Shown here: positions 51,931 through 61,822 of the stretch, piece by piece | Numbering within the stretch: the first letter of the stretch is position 1 | Layout: each line of letters opens with the position of its first letter | Source of the DNA: CAZYJR01 sp964647905 | GTDB taxonomy: Bacteria > Desulfobacterota > DSM-4660 > Desulfatiglandales > HGW-15 | Direction: 5' to 3' | Length of the DNA stretch: 64,000 nt | NCBI GenBank assembly: GCA_964647905.1 | Contig: CAZYJR010000006.1 | Span: 62,001-126,000, forward strand | Translations under genes and position numbers: made by a program | Notes under the pieces: generated by a model | What the model was told of the DNA's origin: nothing | What the model saw: only the letters and a program-made list of their open reading frames with translations | The model's database searches: none

Positions 51931-54900
51931 ATGTCTCTTCCCACGATATTTGATATATGCATGCCGCGACAGGACGTCCTCGACCATTCCTTCACAGAGG
52001 CTGACTTTGCCGCTGACTTGGCGGCAGTGCTGCGAGAAGACGGCCCCGAGGAGTATCGCGACCCGGCCAAGTTTTTCGCCCGCACCTATCCTACCGAGGG
52101 CCTCAAGACCTTGCTTCGCAGTGTCTGCTCCCGGCTGACCGGAGGTGGAGAGAGTATAGCGCCGATCTTCCGCCTGGACACAAACTACGGAGGCGGCAAG
52201 ACTCACGCCTTGATCGCCCTTGCCCATGCTGCCAAAGGCATGCAGGGGGTGTCTAACGCCTCAGAGTTCATCGATCCGGCTAAGCTGCCTTCGGGGCCCG
52301 TCCGGGTGGCGTCCTTTGACGGCGAGAATGCCGACCCTTACAACGGCAATCCGCTTGAGGGGGACCTAAGGGCATACACTCCTTGGGGAGAGATTGCCTA
52401 TGCGCTTGCCGGCCGAGAGGGCTATGAGAGGGTCAGGAGGAGCGATGAGGCCAGGGGTGCTCCCGGGGCGGGGACCATCAAGGAGCTTTTCGGGAGCGAG
52501 CCCACACTGATTCTTTTGGATGAGCTCTCCGTCTACCTGCGGAAGCTCAAGTCGAGCGACATCAGGAGGGATCAGCTCACCGCCTTCCTCACAAGCCTCT
52601 TCAAGGCGGTGGAAAGCTTTCCCAGGGCCGCGGTGGTTTACACCTTGGCCATCGGCAAGGGCGGGGTGGCCACGGATGCCTACCGCCAGGAGAACATGGA
52701 GATTGCCGACGCAATGGCCGAGGCGGAAAGCGTATCGGCCCGAAAGGCCACCCTGCTTGACCCCACCGAGGAAGACGAGACGGTGAGAGTGCTCCAGCGC
52801 CGTCTTTTCGAGCAAGTGGATCAGACCAGAGTGGATCAGGTGGTGGAGGCCTTCAAGCGGATATGGGGCCACAACAAGCCCCTGCTGCCCTCTGTCGGGG
52901 CGACCGATACGCGCATGGAGGACATGAAAGACGGCTTCCCCTTCCACCCGGAGCTCATCGCCACCCTCAGGAACAAGACCGCGACCTTGAGCAATTTCCA
53001 GCGCGTCCGAGGGATGTTGCGGATCCTGGGGCGCACGGTGGGCCGCCTGTGGGCTAAGCGCCCGGGCAATACCTTTGCCATTCATCTTCACCACATTGAT
53101 CCCGGGTTCGAGCCTATCCGCCAGGAGATCGTAACCCGCCTGGGGCAGAGCCATCTCCTGCCTGCCCTGCGGGCCGACGTGGCAGCTGCCGAGGGTGAGC
53201 AGCCCTCCCTGGCCGAGCAGCTTGATGCTGACCACTACGGCGGCCTTATGCCTTATGCCTCCATGGCGGCCCGCACCATCTTCTTTCACACGCTGGCTTT
53301 CAATGACCAGCTCAAGGGGGCCTCGCGAGAGGAGATTCGATATTCCATAATCGGCCCGGAGCGCGACATCAGCTTCATTGATGATGCCACAACCCGCTTC
53401 ATACAGCAGTCCGCTTATCTTGACGACCGGCCCAATGTCCCTTTGCGCTTCCAGGCCGAGGCCAACCTGACGCAGATCATCAAGCGCCAGGAAGACAACG
53501 TGGACAAGACCGAGGTCCGGGCCCAGCTAAACGACCGCATCCGGGATATCTACTGCGGCAAGGTGATCACCTTCAACCCTGTTTCCTTCCCCGGCGGCCC
53601 CTATGACGTACCCGATGACACCTCCCAGGGGCGTCCTTCCCTGGTGGTGATCGGGTATGACGCAGCAGACATATCGGGCCAGACCCTGGAGATCCCAGAG
53701 CTGGTGGAGCGCATCTACCGTCACCACGGCTCGGCCGGGGACATACGGATCAACCGCAACAACCTGGTCTTCCTCCTTGCCGACAGTGACCGAAAGGAAC
53801 AAATGCGCCGGATGATGCGCCGCCACCTGGCCCTACAAGACCTTCTGCGACGAGAGCGCCTGGAGGAACTGGCCGAGCACCAGCAGAACAAGATGCGCGA
53901 GTTGGCGAAGCGCTCTGAGCAGGAGCTGGCCCTGGCCATCCAACAGTGTTACCGCCACGTCCTCTACCCCTCCAAGAACCGGGTGGAGGGTGCAAGGGTG
54001 GATCTTGCCCATGCGGCCATAGAGGTCCACACAGCCTCTCAGACCCCGGGCGACGGGCAGAAGCATGTGATCCAGGTGCTGCGCGACAGTAAGAAGCTGC
54101 GCCTGCCGGAAGACGACCCAGACAGCCCGAGCTACGTGCGAGACAAGACCCCCTTGAAGAAGGGAGGCCTCACCACCGCCGGGCTCAGGCGGGAGTTTTC
54201 CCGCGACCCGGCCTTGCCCATGCTGGTGGGAGATGATGTCTTTTTGCGGGGATTGCGCCAGGGAATAGAACAGGGCACATACGTCTACCAGAGCGGCGAT
54301 CTGATCTGGGCACAGGGGATGCCTCCTGTAGAGATGAAGATTGACGAGAACTCCATGGTCTACACCTCTGAGTACTCCAGGGAGCATGGTATTTGGCCGA
54401 AGCCCGAGCCTCCTAAGCCCCCGCCCCCCTTTCCGGAGCCCGGTCCAGCTCCTGGTGCTGAGGAAAAGCCTGGTGTGAAACCCCCGGAGGCAGCCGAGGG
54501 AGGCGGTGGGCCTTTTCCCCCTCCTCAGCCCCCGCCAGTGGGCGATGTCTCGGCCGAAGGGCCGCTCAAGGAAGCCCTGTCCAGCCTGTGGGAAAAGGCG
54601 CGCAGCTCCAATATGGGGAACGTGGGGCTCCTCTCATTGCAGCTCTATGATCACTCGGACGGCTTCAAAGTCATGGTCCTGGCGAGCGGCATCCCCGGTG
54701 CCGCCAAGGTGGCCTCCATCAGGGGAGCGTATGAGACCACTGCCGGGGGTGAGCTCTCACTCGAGTTCAAAGGACCTGTTGACGATGCCCACCCCATAAA
54801 GGACTTCCTGGAGCCCCAGCTCAGGGCCGCCAAGGAGAAGGATTTCAAGGTGACCATCTCTATCGAATTCAACGACGGCCTGGACCTCTCCGGCGATGAG

Positions 54901-54984
54901 CCCGAGAAGCTCACAGATCGCTTGGGTAAATTCGGGAGTGGGGCGGCCTATGTCTCGGCCTCGGCCAAGGGAGGCGGGGCATGA
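51931..54984 (+). CDS. DUF499-type ATPase of a defence-like operon
   Basis: This 1,017-residue protein has a P-loop NTPase domain near the N-terminus (TNYGGGKTHALIALAHAAK) and Walker B-like LILLDELSVYL. The central and C-terminal parts are long helical regions and a Pro-rich linker (residues near 825-870), ending in a beta-rich domain. The DUF499 family is found in gene sets with DUF1156 methylases and helicases. It presumably couples ATP hydrolysis to DNA recognition or movement in the system. GGAGGGGGG precedes the ATG. Its last 4 nt overlap the next gene. Confidence 0.85.
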   Translation: MSLPTIFDICMPRQDVLDHSFTEADFAADLAAVLREDGPEEYRDPAKFFARTYPTEGLKTLLRSVCSRLTGGGESIAPIFRLDTNYGGGKTHALIALAHAAKGMQGVSNASEFIDPAKLPSGPVRVASFDGENADPYNGNPLEGDLRAYTPWGEIAYALAGREGYERVRRSDEARGAPGAGTIKELFGSEPTLILLDELSVYLRKLKSSDIRRDQLTAFLTSLFKAVESFPRAAVVYTLAIGKGGVATDAYRQENMEIADAMAEAESVSARKATLLDPTEEDETVRVLQRRLFEQVDQTRVDQVVEAFKRIWGHNKPLLPSVGATDTRMEDMKDGFPFHPELIATLRNKTATLSNFQRVRGMLRILGRTVGRLWAKRPGNTFAIHLHHIDPGFEPIRQEIVTRLGQSHLLPALRADVAAAEGEQPSLAEQLDADHYGGLMPYASMAARTIFFHTLAFNDQLKGASREEIRYSIIGPERDISFIDDATTRFIQQSAYLDDRPNVPLRFQAEANLTQIIKRQEDNVDKTEVRAQLNDRIRDIYCGKVITFNPVSFPGGPYDVPDDTSQGRPSLVVIGYDAADISGQTLEIPELVERIYRHHGSAGDIRINRNNLVFLLADSDRKEQMRRMMRRHLALQDLLRRERLEELAEHQQNKMRELAKRSEQELALAIQQCYRHVLYPSKNRVEGARVDLAHAAIEVHTASQTPGDGQKHVIQVLRDSKKLRLPEDDPDSPSYVRDKTPLKKGGLTTAGLRREFSRDPALPMLVGDDVFLRGLRQGIEQGTYVYQSGDLIWAQGMPPVEMKIDENSMVYTSEYSREHGIWPKPEPPKPPPPFPEPGPAPGAEEKPGVKPPEAAEGGGGPFPPPQPPPVGDVSAEGPLKEALSSLWEKARSSNMGNVGLLSLQLYDHSDGFKVMVLASGIPGAAKVASIRGAYETTAGGELSLEFKGPVDDAHPIKDFLEPQLRAAKEKDFKVTISIEFNDGLDLSGDEPEKLTDRLGKFGSGAAYVSASAKGGGA

Positions 54985-55460
54985 GCCTGGTGGTAAAGCG
55001 GGAGCCTGGAACCGCTCCTGTCTACGAGCTCAGGGTGCGCCGGAACCCCTCGGTCGGTCTGGGCTTGGAGATATGGCAGCGACCCTCGCCCAACTCCCCT
55101 CAACTGAAAGAGCCTCTTTATATAGCGGGCCTCAAGGGGCGCAACCTTTCTCTCGTGGAGCATCGCGTCCTCAGGCAGCTCTCCAAGGCCGGCGTTGACC
55201 TGGGCGGGTTGCGGCTTAACCATCGCCGCACCTATCCCCTGGATGAAGATCTGGCCCTTTCCCTGGGGCTGATGTTTCGTGCCCTGGCCCCCATGCGGAG
55301 CCGCGACAACATGCGCATGGTGGCCGAGGGTATAGAGGCCATGGGCCGCGAGGAGGCCGCATACTGGCTGGGGATGGCCATGCATCGCAAGTACCCGCGC
55401 CGAGTACTGATGGCCCTTAGGTTCCTGCTGATCGACCCCAAACAGAAGAAACGGACTTGA
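54981..55460 (+). CDS. small accessory protein of the defence-like operon
   Basis: I cannot place this 159-residue protein in a family with certainty. It has a beta-rich N-terminal half (APVYELRVRRNPSVGLGLEIWQRP and onwards) and a helical C-terminal half (EEAAYWLGMAMHRKYPRRVLMALRFLL). It resembles in size and position the small proteins that accompany DUF499 and DUF1156 genes. It overlaps the ATPase gene by 4 nt and precedes the methylase by 1 nt, which shows it is an integral member of the operon. Confidence 0.8.
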   Translation: MSLVVKREPGTAPVYELRVRRNPSVGLGLEIWQRPSPNSPQLKEPLYIAGLKGRNLSLVEHRVLRQLSKAGVDLGGLRLNHRRTYPLDEDLALSLGLMFRALAPMRSRDNMRMVAEGIEAMGREEAAYWLGMAMHRKYPRRVLMALRFLLIDPKQKKRT

Positions 55461-55461
55461 G

Positions 55462-58407
55462 ATGACCGAGCGCCTTATAGAGAAGTGGCTGCCCATTGCT
55501 GAGTTGGGTGAAGAGAGCATACGGGAGCGTCGCTCGATGACAGCCCTCCCACCTACTTACTACCTCCACGTATGGTGGGCGCGACGGCCCCTGGTGGCCT
55601 CGCGCGCGGCGGTCTTGGCCTCGGTGCTGCCGGCCGATGCCGACCAGGACAGGTTTATGCACGCTCTGGGGATTCATGGGGATCCGATCAAGACCAAGCG
55701 ACAGCTTGAACACGCCAAGAGGACTGGAGAAAACCTTGGCCTCAACCCGTATGGTTACAAACGTGCCTTCCAATACCATCCAGACAAGGATGAGAAGGAG
55801 TGGATCAAGTACGAGACAGGGCGACTAGGTCTCCAGGACCTCCTAGTGCTTGATCCCACTGCCGGTGGGGGCAGTATTCCTTTCGAATCAACGCGCTTAG
55901 GAATCGCCAGCTTGGCCAACGACCTCAACCCGGTGGCCGGGCTTGTTTTAAGGGCAACTATCGAAGCGCCCATGCGCCATGGCCTTGATGTGCTCTACCA
56001 GTTCAATCGCCTTTCTAAGCGCTTCTTAGAATTGGCTGAGCCTAGATTCCGGGGTGTATTTCCGCCAGAGCCCGAAGATGCCCAAGTGCTTGGCTACCTC
56101 TGGAGCCGCACAATAACCTGTCCTTACTGCGACGGCCTTATCCCGCTTTCTCCCAACTGGCGTCTTGCTCCGGACGGCACCGGCGTGCGCTTGCACCCGA
56201 GCACCGGTCCTGGCGAGCGGCGTTGCTCCTTCGAGATCGTCAAGAAGGCCGAAGAGCAGTCGGAGGGGACCGTCACCGGCGGCAATGCCACATGCCCCTT
56301 CCCCGATTGCGGCCGTGTGGTGGACGGCTCCGAGGTCAAGCGGCAAGCCCAGGCCGGGGGTATGGGCGAGCAGCTCTATGCCGTCGTCTACAAGAAGCGG
56401 GTGGAGACCCGTACCAAGAACGGAAAGGTCCGCGAGAAGTGGGTGCGGGGCTACCGGGCCCCTCGGGAGGAGGACGACAACTCAGATGCGATTAGGAAGG
56501 TCCTGGCCCAGAAGCTGCCCGAGTGGGAGGCCCTGGATATGGTGCCAACTGAGACATACAACTATATGTACTCTGACCGCTCCAAGGTGTATGGAGTGGA
56601 TTTTTGGCGCGACCTCTTTTCCCCCCGCCAGCTCCTGGGCCACTGCACCAGTGTGGAGGTCTACCGCGAACTCCTGGAGAAGGCCACGGCCGAGGCCGGG
56701 GGCGAGCTACCAGAAGCGACCAAGGCCGCCTTAGGGTATTTGGCTTTGGGGTTGGATAAGCTCAGAGACTACAACTCCCGTATGACTCGCTGGCACAGCT
56801 CCCGACAGGTGATGGTGAACACTTTCGACAGGCATGATTTCTCATTCAAGTGGTCTTACGCCGAGATGGCTCCCCTCATAGTAGGCTTGGGCTATGACTG
56901 GGCCCTGGAGCAGACGGCCAAGTGTATAGCCGAGCTGGTGGAACTGGCCCGTCCTGATATAGACGTAAAGAAGGCCCTCAAGCACCCCGACCAGGTCTCC
57001 ATGCCCAACGGCAACTTCTCACCCCCTCACGTCACCGTGACGTGCAAGTCAGCCGACGGCCTGGACCACCTTGGTGATGCCTCGGTGGACGTGGTGGTCA
57101 TGGACCCCCCTTACTACGACAACGTGATGTACGCCGAGCTGTCCGATTTTTTCTACGTATGGCTCAAGCGCACCGCCGGATATGTTTACCCCGAGTTCTT
57201 CCGGAGGCCGCTGACCGACAAGGAACAGGAGGCCGTGGCCAACCCGGCCCACTTCAGGGGGCAAAAGGGGGCCAAGATGCTCGCTTACAAGGAGTACCGC
57301 GACCGCATGGCCGCGATCTTCTCCGAGAGCAGGCGGGTGCTCAAGCCCGCCGGTGTCATGACCCTTATGTTCACCCACAAGGCGACCGGCGCATGGGACG
57401 CCCTTACCACCGGACTCATGGAGGCGGGCTTTGTGATAACCGCCAGTTGGCCTGTAAACACAGAGGCTGAAGGGTCCATGCACATCAAGGACAAGTCTGC
57501 TGCAAACAGCACGGTCTTCCTGGTCTGCCGCCCGCGCCCGGAGCGGGCCGATGACGTCGATGTCCCCTACTGGGAAGACCTGGAGCCCAGAGTGAGAACA
57601 GCCGTACGCGGGCGCATCAAGGACTTTCAGGGGGCCGGCATCCGGGGTGTGGATCTATATCTCTCGGCATTCGGTCCCGCTCTCCAGGAGTTCTCTCGGC
57701 ACTGGCCCGTCAAGAGGGGTACTCCAAGGGAGCGTCCTGCCGATCTTCAGCGCAAGAGACAGCTTGAGTTTCTCGAAGAGGAGTTCGACCCCTATGTCGC
57801 CACCCCGGAGGACGCCCTGGACGCAGCCCGGCGTGAGGTCAAACGCTGGCGGCTCGAGCAGTTGACCAACGTCCAGCGCCGGGGAGAGCTTGATCCCCTT
57901 ACGGAGTGGTTTGTGCTGGCCTGGGACGCCTTCAAGGCCCCTCAGTTCCCATATGATGAAGCCCTGCGCCTGGCCCGGGCCGTAGGGGTGGATATGGACA
58001 CGCAGGTCATAAAGACCCTGGCAGGGAAGAAGACGAGCTCTGTAATTATGTGGGACGCCTCGACCCGTGCGGCAAAGGGCGCCCTGGGGCCGGCAGACGG
58101 CAGCCGCTCCATGCTGGACGCCCTTCACCACGCGGCTCATATGGCCCGGACCCGCACCTTGAATGCAGCCAAAGATCTGATCGACCAGACCGGATTGGCG
58201 GCCGAGCCCCGCTTTCTCACGGCGCTGGAGGCGGTTCTGGAGGTGCTGCCGCCTTCTCGGGCCTATACAGGCCTGGACCCTGCCAGGGCCGCCGAGCCGG
58301 CCGCGAGCGACTTCGAGGCCTTGGAGAGCCTGCGCCGCCTGGCCTTCAGTGAGGAGGTGGATGAGCCACAGCAGCTCTCCTTCTTGAGGGAAGAAGGGAG
58401 AGCCTAA
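55462..58407 (+). CDS. DUF1156-type DNA adenine methyltransferase
   Basis: This 981-residue protein starts with the DUF1156-type region (RRSMTALPPTYYLHVWWARRPL), then a SAM-binding motif DPTAGGGSIPFE and the catalytic VVVMDPPYYDNVMYAELSDFFYVW, where DPPY is the N6-adenine type. Two cysteine clusters (CPYC at about 215 and CPFPDC at about 275) could bind zinc. The C-terminal third is helical. In the operon it probably marks host DNA so that the ATPase and helicase/nuclease act on unmarked DNA. It is preceded by the small gene at 1 nt. Confidence 0.88.
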   Translation: MTERLIEKWLPIAELGEESIRERRSMTALPPTYYLHVWWARRPLVASRAAVLASVLPADADQDRFMHALGIHGDPIKTKRQLEHAKRTGENLGLNPYGYKRAFQYHPDKDEKEWIKYETGRLGLQDLLVLDPTAGGGSIPFESTRLGIASLANDLNPVAGLVLRATIEAPMRHGLDVLYQFNRLSKRFLELAEPRFRGVFPPEPEDAQVLGYLWSRTITCPYCDGLIPLSPNWRLAPDGTGVRLHPSTGPGERRCSFEIVKKAEEQSEGTVTGGNATCPFPDCGRVVDGSEVKRQAQAGGMGEQLYAVVYKKRVETRTKNGKVREKWVRGYRAPREEDDNSDAIRKVLAQKLPEWEALDMVPTETYNYMYSDRSKVYGVDFWRDLFSPRQLLGHCTSVEVYRELLEKATAEAGGELPEATKAALGYLALGLDKLRDYNSRMTRWHSSRQVMVNTFDRHDFSFKWSYAEMAPLIVGLGYDWALEQTAKCIAELVELARPDIDVKKALKHPDQVSMPNGNFSPPHVTVTCKSADGLDHLGDASVDVVVMDPPYYDNVMYAELSDFFYVWLKRTAGYVYPEFFRRPLTDKEQEAVANPAHFRGQKGAKMLAYKEYRDRMAAIFSESRRVLKPAGVMTLMFTHKATGAWDALTTGLMEAGFVITASWPVNTEAEGSMHIKDKSAANSTVFLVCRPRPERADDVDVPYWEDLEPRVRTAVRGRIKDFQGAGIRGVDLYLSAFGPALQEFSRHWPVKRGTPRERPADLQRKRQLEFLEEEFDPYVATPEDALDAARREVKRWRLEQLTNVQRRGELDPLTEWFVLAWDAFKAPQFPYDEALRLARAVGVDMDTQVIKTLAGKKTSSVIMWDASTRAAKGALGPADGSRSMLDALHHAAHMARTRTLNAAKDLIDQTGLAAEPRFLTALEAVLEVLPPSRAYTGLDPARAAEPAASDFEALESLRRLAFSEEVDEPQQLSFLREEGRA

Positions 58408-58429
58408 TGATTTCCGGGGAGGAGTGATC

Positions 58430-61400
58430 GTGGCCTGCTTGGCCGACCGGAAATGGGAGACCTACTACGCACCTGGTTATGCCGACCTGGTCCGTGACTT
58501 CTACGAGCCCGCCCTCGCCTGCGCTGTTCGCTATGACCGCTCCACGGGCTACTTCAACGCCCCGGCTCTGGCCTTGGCCATGCGCGGGCTGGAGGGCCTC
58601 ATTGCCAACCAGGGCCATATGCGGCTGCTGGTGGGCTGCACCCTGGATCAGGCCGAGGTCGAGGCGATAGAGAAGGGCTATACCCTGAGAGATACGGTGG
58701 AAGCCCACCTGCTTGAGATACCCCTGGAGGCGCCGGACCAGGCCGCCTACGAGGCCCTGGAGCTCCTTGCCTGGATGGTCGCCAAGGGATACCTGGAGGT
58801 CAAGGTGGCGGTGCCCTGCGACTCGTCCCGGCGGCCTTTGCCTTCGGTGGGGATATTCCACGCAAAGGCCGGGATCATTGAAGACAAGGTGGGCGAGAGG
58901 CTGGTCTTCAGCGGCAGCATAAACGAGACCGTCTCCGGGTGGCTGCACAATTACGAGGCCTTTCATGTTTTCACCAGCTGGGAGGGCGGCGAGAAGCATG
59001 TAGATGCAGAAGAGCGCGAGTTTCAGGCCCTGTGGGCGGATAAATCCAAGCATGTTGTGGTTATTGACGTTCCGGCGGCCAAGCGGGACCAGCTGCTCCA
59101 GTTCATGCCCAAGGACGACAAGCCCGCCCGCATCAAGCGGTTGGAGGAGTCTGCCAAGGACAATATGCTTTCGTCTCCTCCGGAGGAAGAGCAGCCTGAT
59201 CCAGAGCCTCCAGTCTCTGAGGCAAATCCCCGACGGGTGGTGTGGTCGTTCCTGCGCATTGCTCCCCGATTGCCCGAGGGCGGTGAGCGCGTGGGAGAGG
59301 CTACTTCGGCCGTCACTCCCTGGCCCCACCAGGTGCGAGCCTTTGAGCGGATGTACCGGAAATGGCCCCCGCGGCTCCTTATAGCCGATGAGGTGGGTCT
59401 AGGAAAAACCATCCAGGCGGGCATGCTCCTCAGGCAGGCCTGGCTGGCCGGGCGGGCAAAGCGGGTGCTTATCCTGGCTCCCAAGGCCCTTCTGGGCCAG
59501 TGGCAGATAGAGCTCAGGGAAAAATTCAATCTCAACTGGCCGATCTACGACGGCAACCGCCTGACCTGGTGCCAGGCCCCCGGCCTTCGTGGTCCCATCT
59601 CCCGCACTGTAACCAGCGAAGCCTGGCACCATGAGCCCTTTGTCATCACCTCGAGTCAGTTGATGCGCCGACGAGACCGCGCCCAAGAGCTTCTCCATGG
59701 AGCCGAGCCCTGGGACCTGGTGGCGCTGGATGAGGCCCACCACGCCCGCAGACGCGCGGGAGGCCTGGGCCAGGACGACCGGCCCAACCAGCTCCTGCGC
59801 CTGATGCGGGAGCTGCGGGACTGTACCCAAGGGCTGATCCTCCTCACCGCCACCCCCATGCAGGTAAGCCCGGTGGAGGTCTGGGATCTCCTCGACCTCT
59901 TGGGACTCCCCCCGGCATGGGAAAAGGAGGCCTTCCTTAAGTATTTCGAGACAGCGGCCAAGCCCAGCCCTTCTCATGAAGAGATGCGGTACCTTGCAGG
60001 TCTCTTTCGTTCTGTTGAGGCCTCCTTCGGTGCGGTCGCGCCCGAGGAGGCAAAGCTCGTTACCGGAATCGAGAGCAACCTCAAGGTGAAAAAGCTGATC
60101 GGGGCGCTCCATGACGAGTCCTCCATACCAATAAAACAACTGAGCAGCGAAGAGCGAAAGGCCGTCTTGAGGCTTCTCAAGGCCAACACTCCTGTCCGGA
60201 GGCTCATCTCCCGCCATACCCGAAGGCTCCTGCGCCGCTATTATGAGGCCGGCAAGATATCGACCCCTATCCCGGCCCGGGAGGTGGCTGACCGCTTTGT
60301 ATCGCTCTCCGAACAGGAGGCCCAGGTCTATGCGGCTATGGAGGATTACATCAGCAGCACCTATAACAACGCCTCCCAGGAACGCCGCACTGCGGTGGGC
60401 TTTGTCATGACCGTTTACCGCCGCCGCCTGGCCAGCAGCTTTTACTCCCTGGCCAACACGCTCAATAAGCGTCTTGCGGCCCTCAAGCCCGGTCCCGCTT
60501 CCCTAATGGACCCTGCCCGGATCGAGGAAGATCTCTCCGATGACGAGGTCCAGCCCGAGATCATGGACGTCGAGACAGCTCAGGAACTGGAGGCCGAGGC
60601 CCTCACCGCTGAGGAGATAGGCGATCTCCAGGGCCTTCTGGAATCGGTGCGCCGCCTGCCCACCGATACCAAGGCCACCGCCCTCCTGGAGGCCGTCAAC
60701 GAGGTGCGCGCAGACGGCTACAGCCAGGTCATGGTCTTCACCCAGTACACAGACACCATGGACTTCCTGCGGGAGTTCCTGGTGAAGCATTCTTCCTTGC
60801 GGGTCATGTGTTTCTCCGGGAGGGGCGGGGAGGTACTTGGCAGCGACAGACGCTGGAATCCGGTCACCCGCGACGAGATCAAGCGGCGCTTCCAGGAGAG
60901 GTGGGCCGATATCCTGGTCTGTACCGATGCAGCCGCCGAGGGCCTGAACTTCCAGTTCTGCGGCGCACTGGTCAACTACGACATGCCCTGGAACCCCATG
61001 AAGGTGGAGCAACGCATCGGCCGAATCGACCGTATGGGCCAGAAGCACGACAAGGTCAGGATCGTGAATCTGCACTATGAAAACACGGTGGAGACCGATG
61101 TCTACCTGGCCCTTCGCGAGCGCATCAACTTGTTCGAGACCTTTGTGGGCGCGCTCCAGCCCATCCTGAGCCGGCTCCCAAGGGCCATAAGAGACGTGGC
61201 ATTTACCGGCCGCGACGAGAGGGAACGCGAGAAAGCCGCCCTGGTGGACGACTTGGCCAGAGAGGCGAAGGAGGCCGAGCAGGCGAGCTTCGACATAGAC
61301 GCGGTTACCGAGGGCGAGGTGGAGGAGCGCCCCCGGCCCCCCGCACTCTACGGCCTTACCGAGTTGGGCCGCATACTGACCCGGCCGGACTTGATGCCGC

Positions 61401-61627
61401 CCGGATGCGAAGTCAGCCCTGCCGGTACCAAGGATCACGCCTATCTCGCCCCGGGCATGGACGCACCGGTACGGGTCACAACAGCCGCCGACTTCTACGA
61501 GCAGCACGCAGACAGCGTGGAGCTGTGGTCCCCCGGATCCCCCCTGTTTCCCGACGTGGCTGAAGAAGGCACAGACGAGAATGTCAATCGGGAGAGATTT
61601 CTCATGGTGTTAGGCCAAGATTCTTGA
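58430..61627 (+). CDS. fused PLD-like nuclease and SNF2-family helicase
   Basis: This protein of about 1,065 residues has an N-terminal phospholipase D-like domain (FHAKAGIIED with HxK, then FSGSINETVSGW) and a C-terminal SNF2 helicase: LLIADEVGLGKTIQAGML, LVALDEAHHARRR, LILLTATPMQVSP, and CTDAAAEGLNFQFCGALVNYD with QRIGRIDRMGQ. The HKD Asp is Glu here. A PLD nuclease fused to a helicase is a typical effector layout of restriction-like defence. I chose the GTG at 58430 because GGAGG precedes it at 7 nt; a GTG at 58424 is possible. It closes the operon. Confidence 0.88.
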   Translation: MACLADRKWETYYAPGYADLVRDFYEPALACAVRYDRSTGYFNAPALALAMRGLEGLIANQGHMRLLVGCTLDQAEVEAIEKGYTLRDTVEAHLLEIPLEAPDQAAYEALELLAWMVAKGYLEVKVAVPCDSSRRPLPSVGIFHAKAGIIEDKVGERLVFSGSINETVSGWLHNYEAFHVFTSWEGGEKHVDAEEREFQALWADKSKHVVVIDVPAAKRDQLLQFMPKDDKPARIKRLEESAKDNMLSSPPEEEQPDPEPPVSEANPRRVVWSFLRIAPRLPEGGERVGEATSAVTPWPHQVRAFERMYRKWPPRLLIADEVGLGKTIQAGMLLRQAWLAGRAKRVLILAPKALLGQWQIELREKFNLNWPIYDGNRLTWCQAPGLRGPISRTVTSEAWHHEPFVITSSQLMRRRDRAQELLHGAEPWDLVALDEAHHARRRAGGLGQDDRPNQLLRLMRELRDCTQGLILLTATPMQVSPVEVWDLLDLLGLPPAWEKEAFLKYFETAAKPSPSHEEMRYLAGLFRSVEASFGAVAPEEAKLVTGIESNLKVKKLIGALHDESSIPIKQLSSEERKAVLRLLKANTPVRRLISRHTRRLLRRYYEAGKISTPIPAREVADRFVSLSEQEAQVYAAMEDYISSTYNNASQERRTAVGFVMTVYRRRLASSFYSLANTLNKRLAALKPGPASLMDPARIEEDLSDDEVQPEIMDVETAQELEAEALTAEEIGDLQGLLESVRRLPTDTKATALLEAVNEVRADGYSQVMVFTQYTDTMDFLREFLVKHSSLRVMCFSGRGGEVLGSDRRWNPVTRDEIKRRFQERWADILVCTDAAAEGLNFQFCGALVNYDMPWNPMKVEQRIGRIDRMGQKHDKVRIVNLHYENTVETDVYLALRERINLFETFVGALQPILSRLPRAIRDVAFTGRDEREREKAALVDDLAREAKEAEQASFDIDAVTEGEVEERPRPPALYGLTELGRILTRPDLMPPGCEVSPAGTKDHAYLAPGMDAPVRVTTAADFYEQHADSVELWSPGSPLFPDVAEEGTDENVNRERFLMVLGQDS

Positions 61628-61822
61628 ACTGGGCCGGTATGCCGGCAGCAGGAAACAATGAGCCCGCATCCCTCGGGATTTCTAAATCCCCCGAGCAGGT
61701 TGTGAGAGCCTATAGGAGGAGCAGTTGGCAATCCAGATCGAGATCGCCTTTCGCCATCAAGACACTGCTTGGTGAAGACGAACCGCCCGCGGACACCGTT
61801 CTTGGGATCATGAAGGATTATC

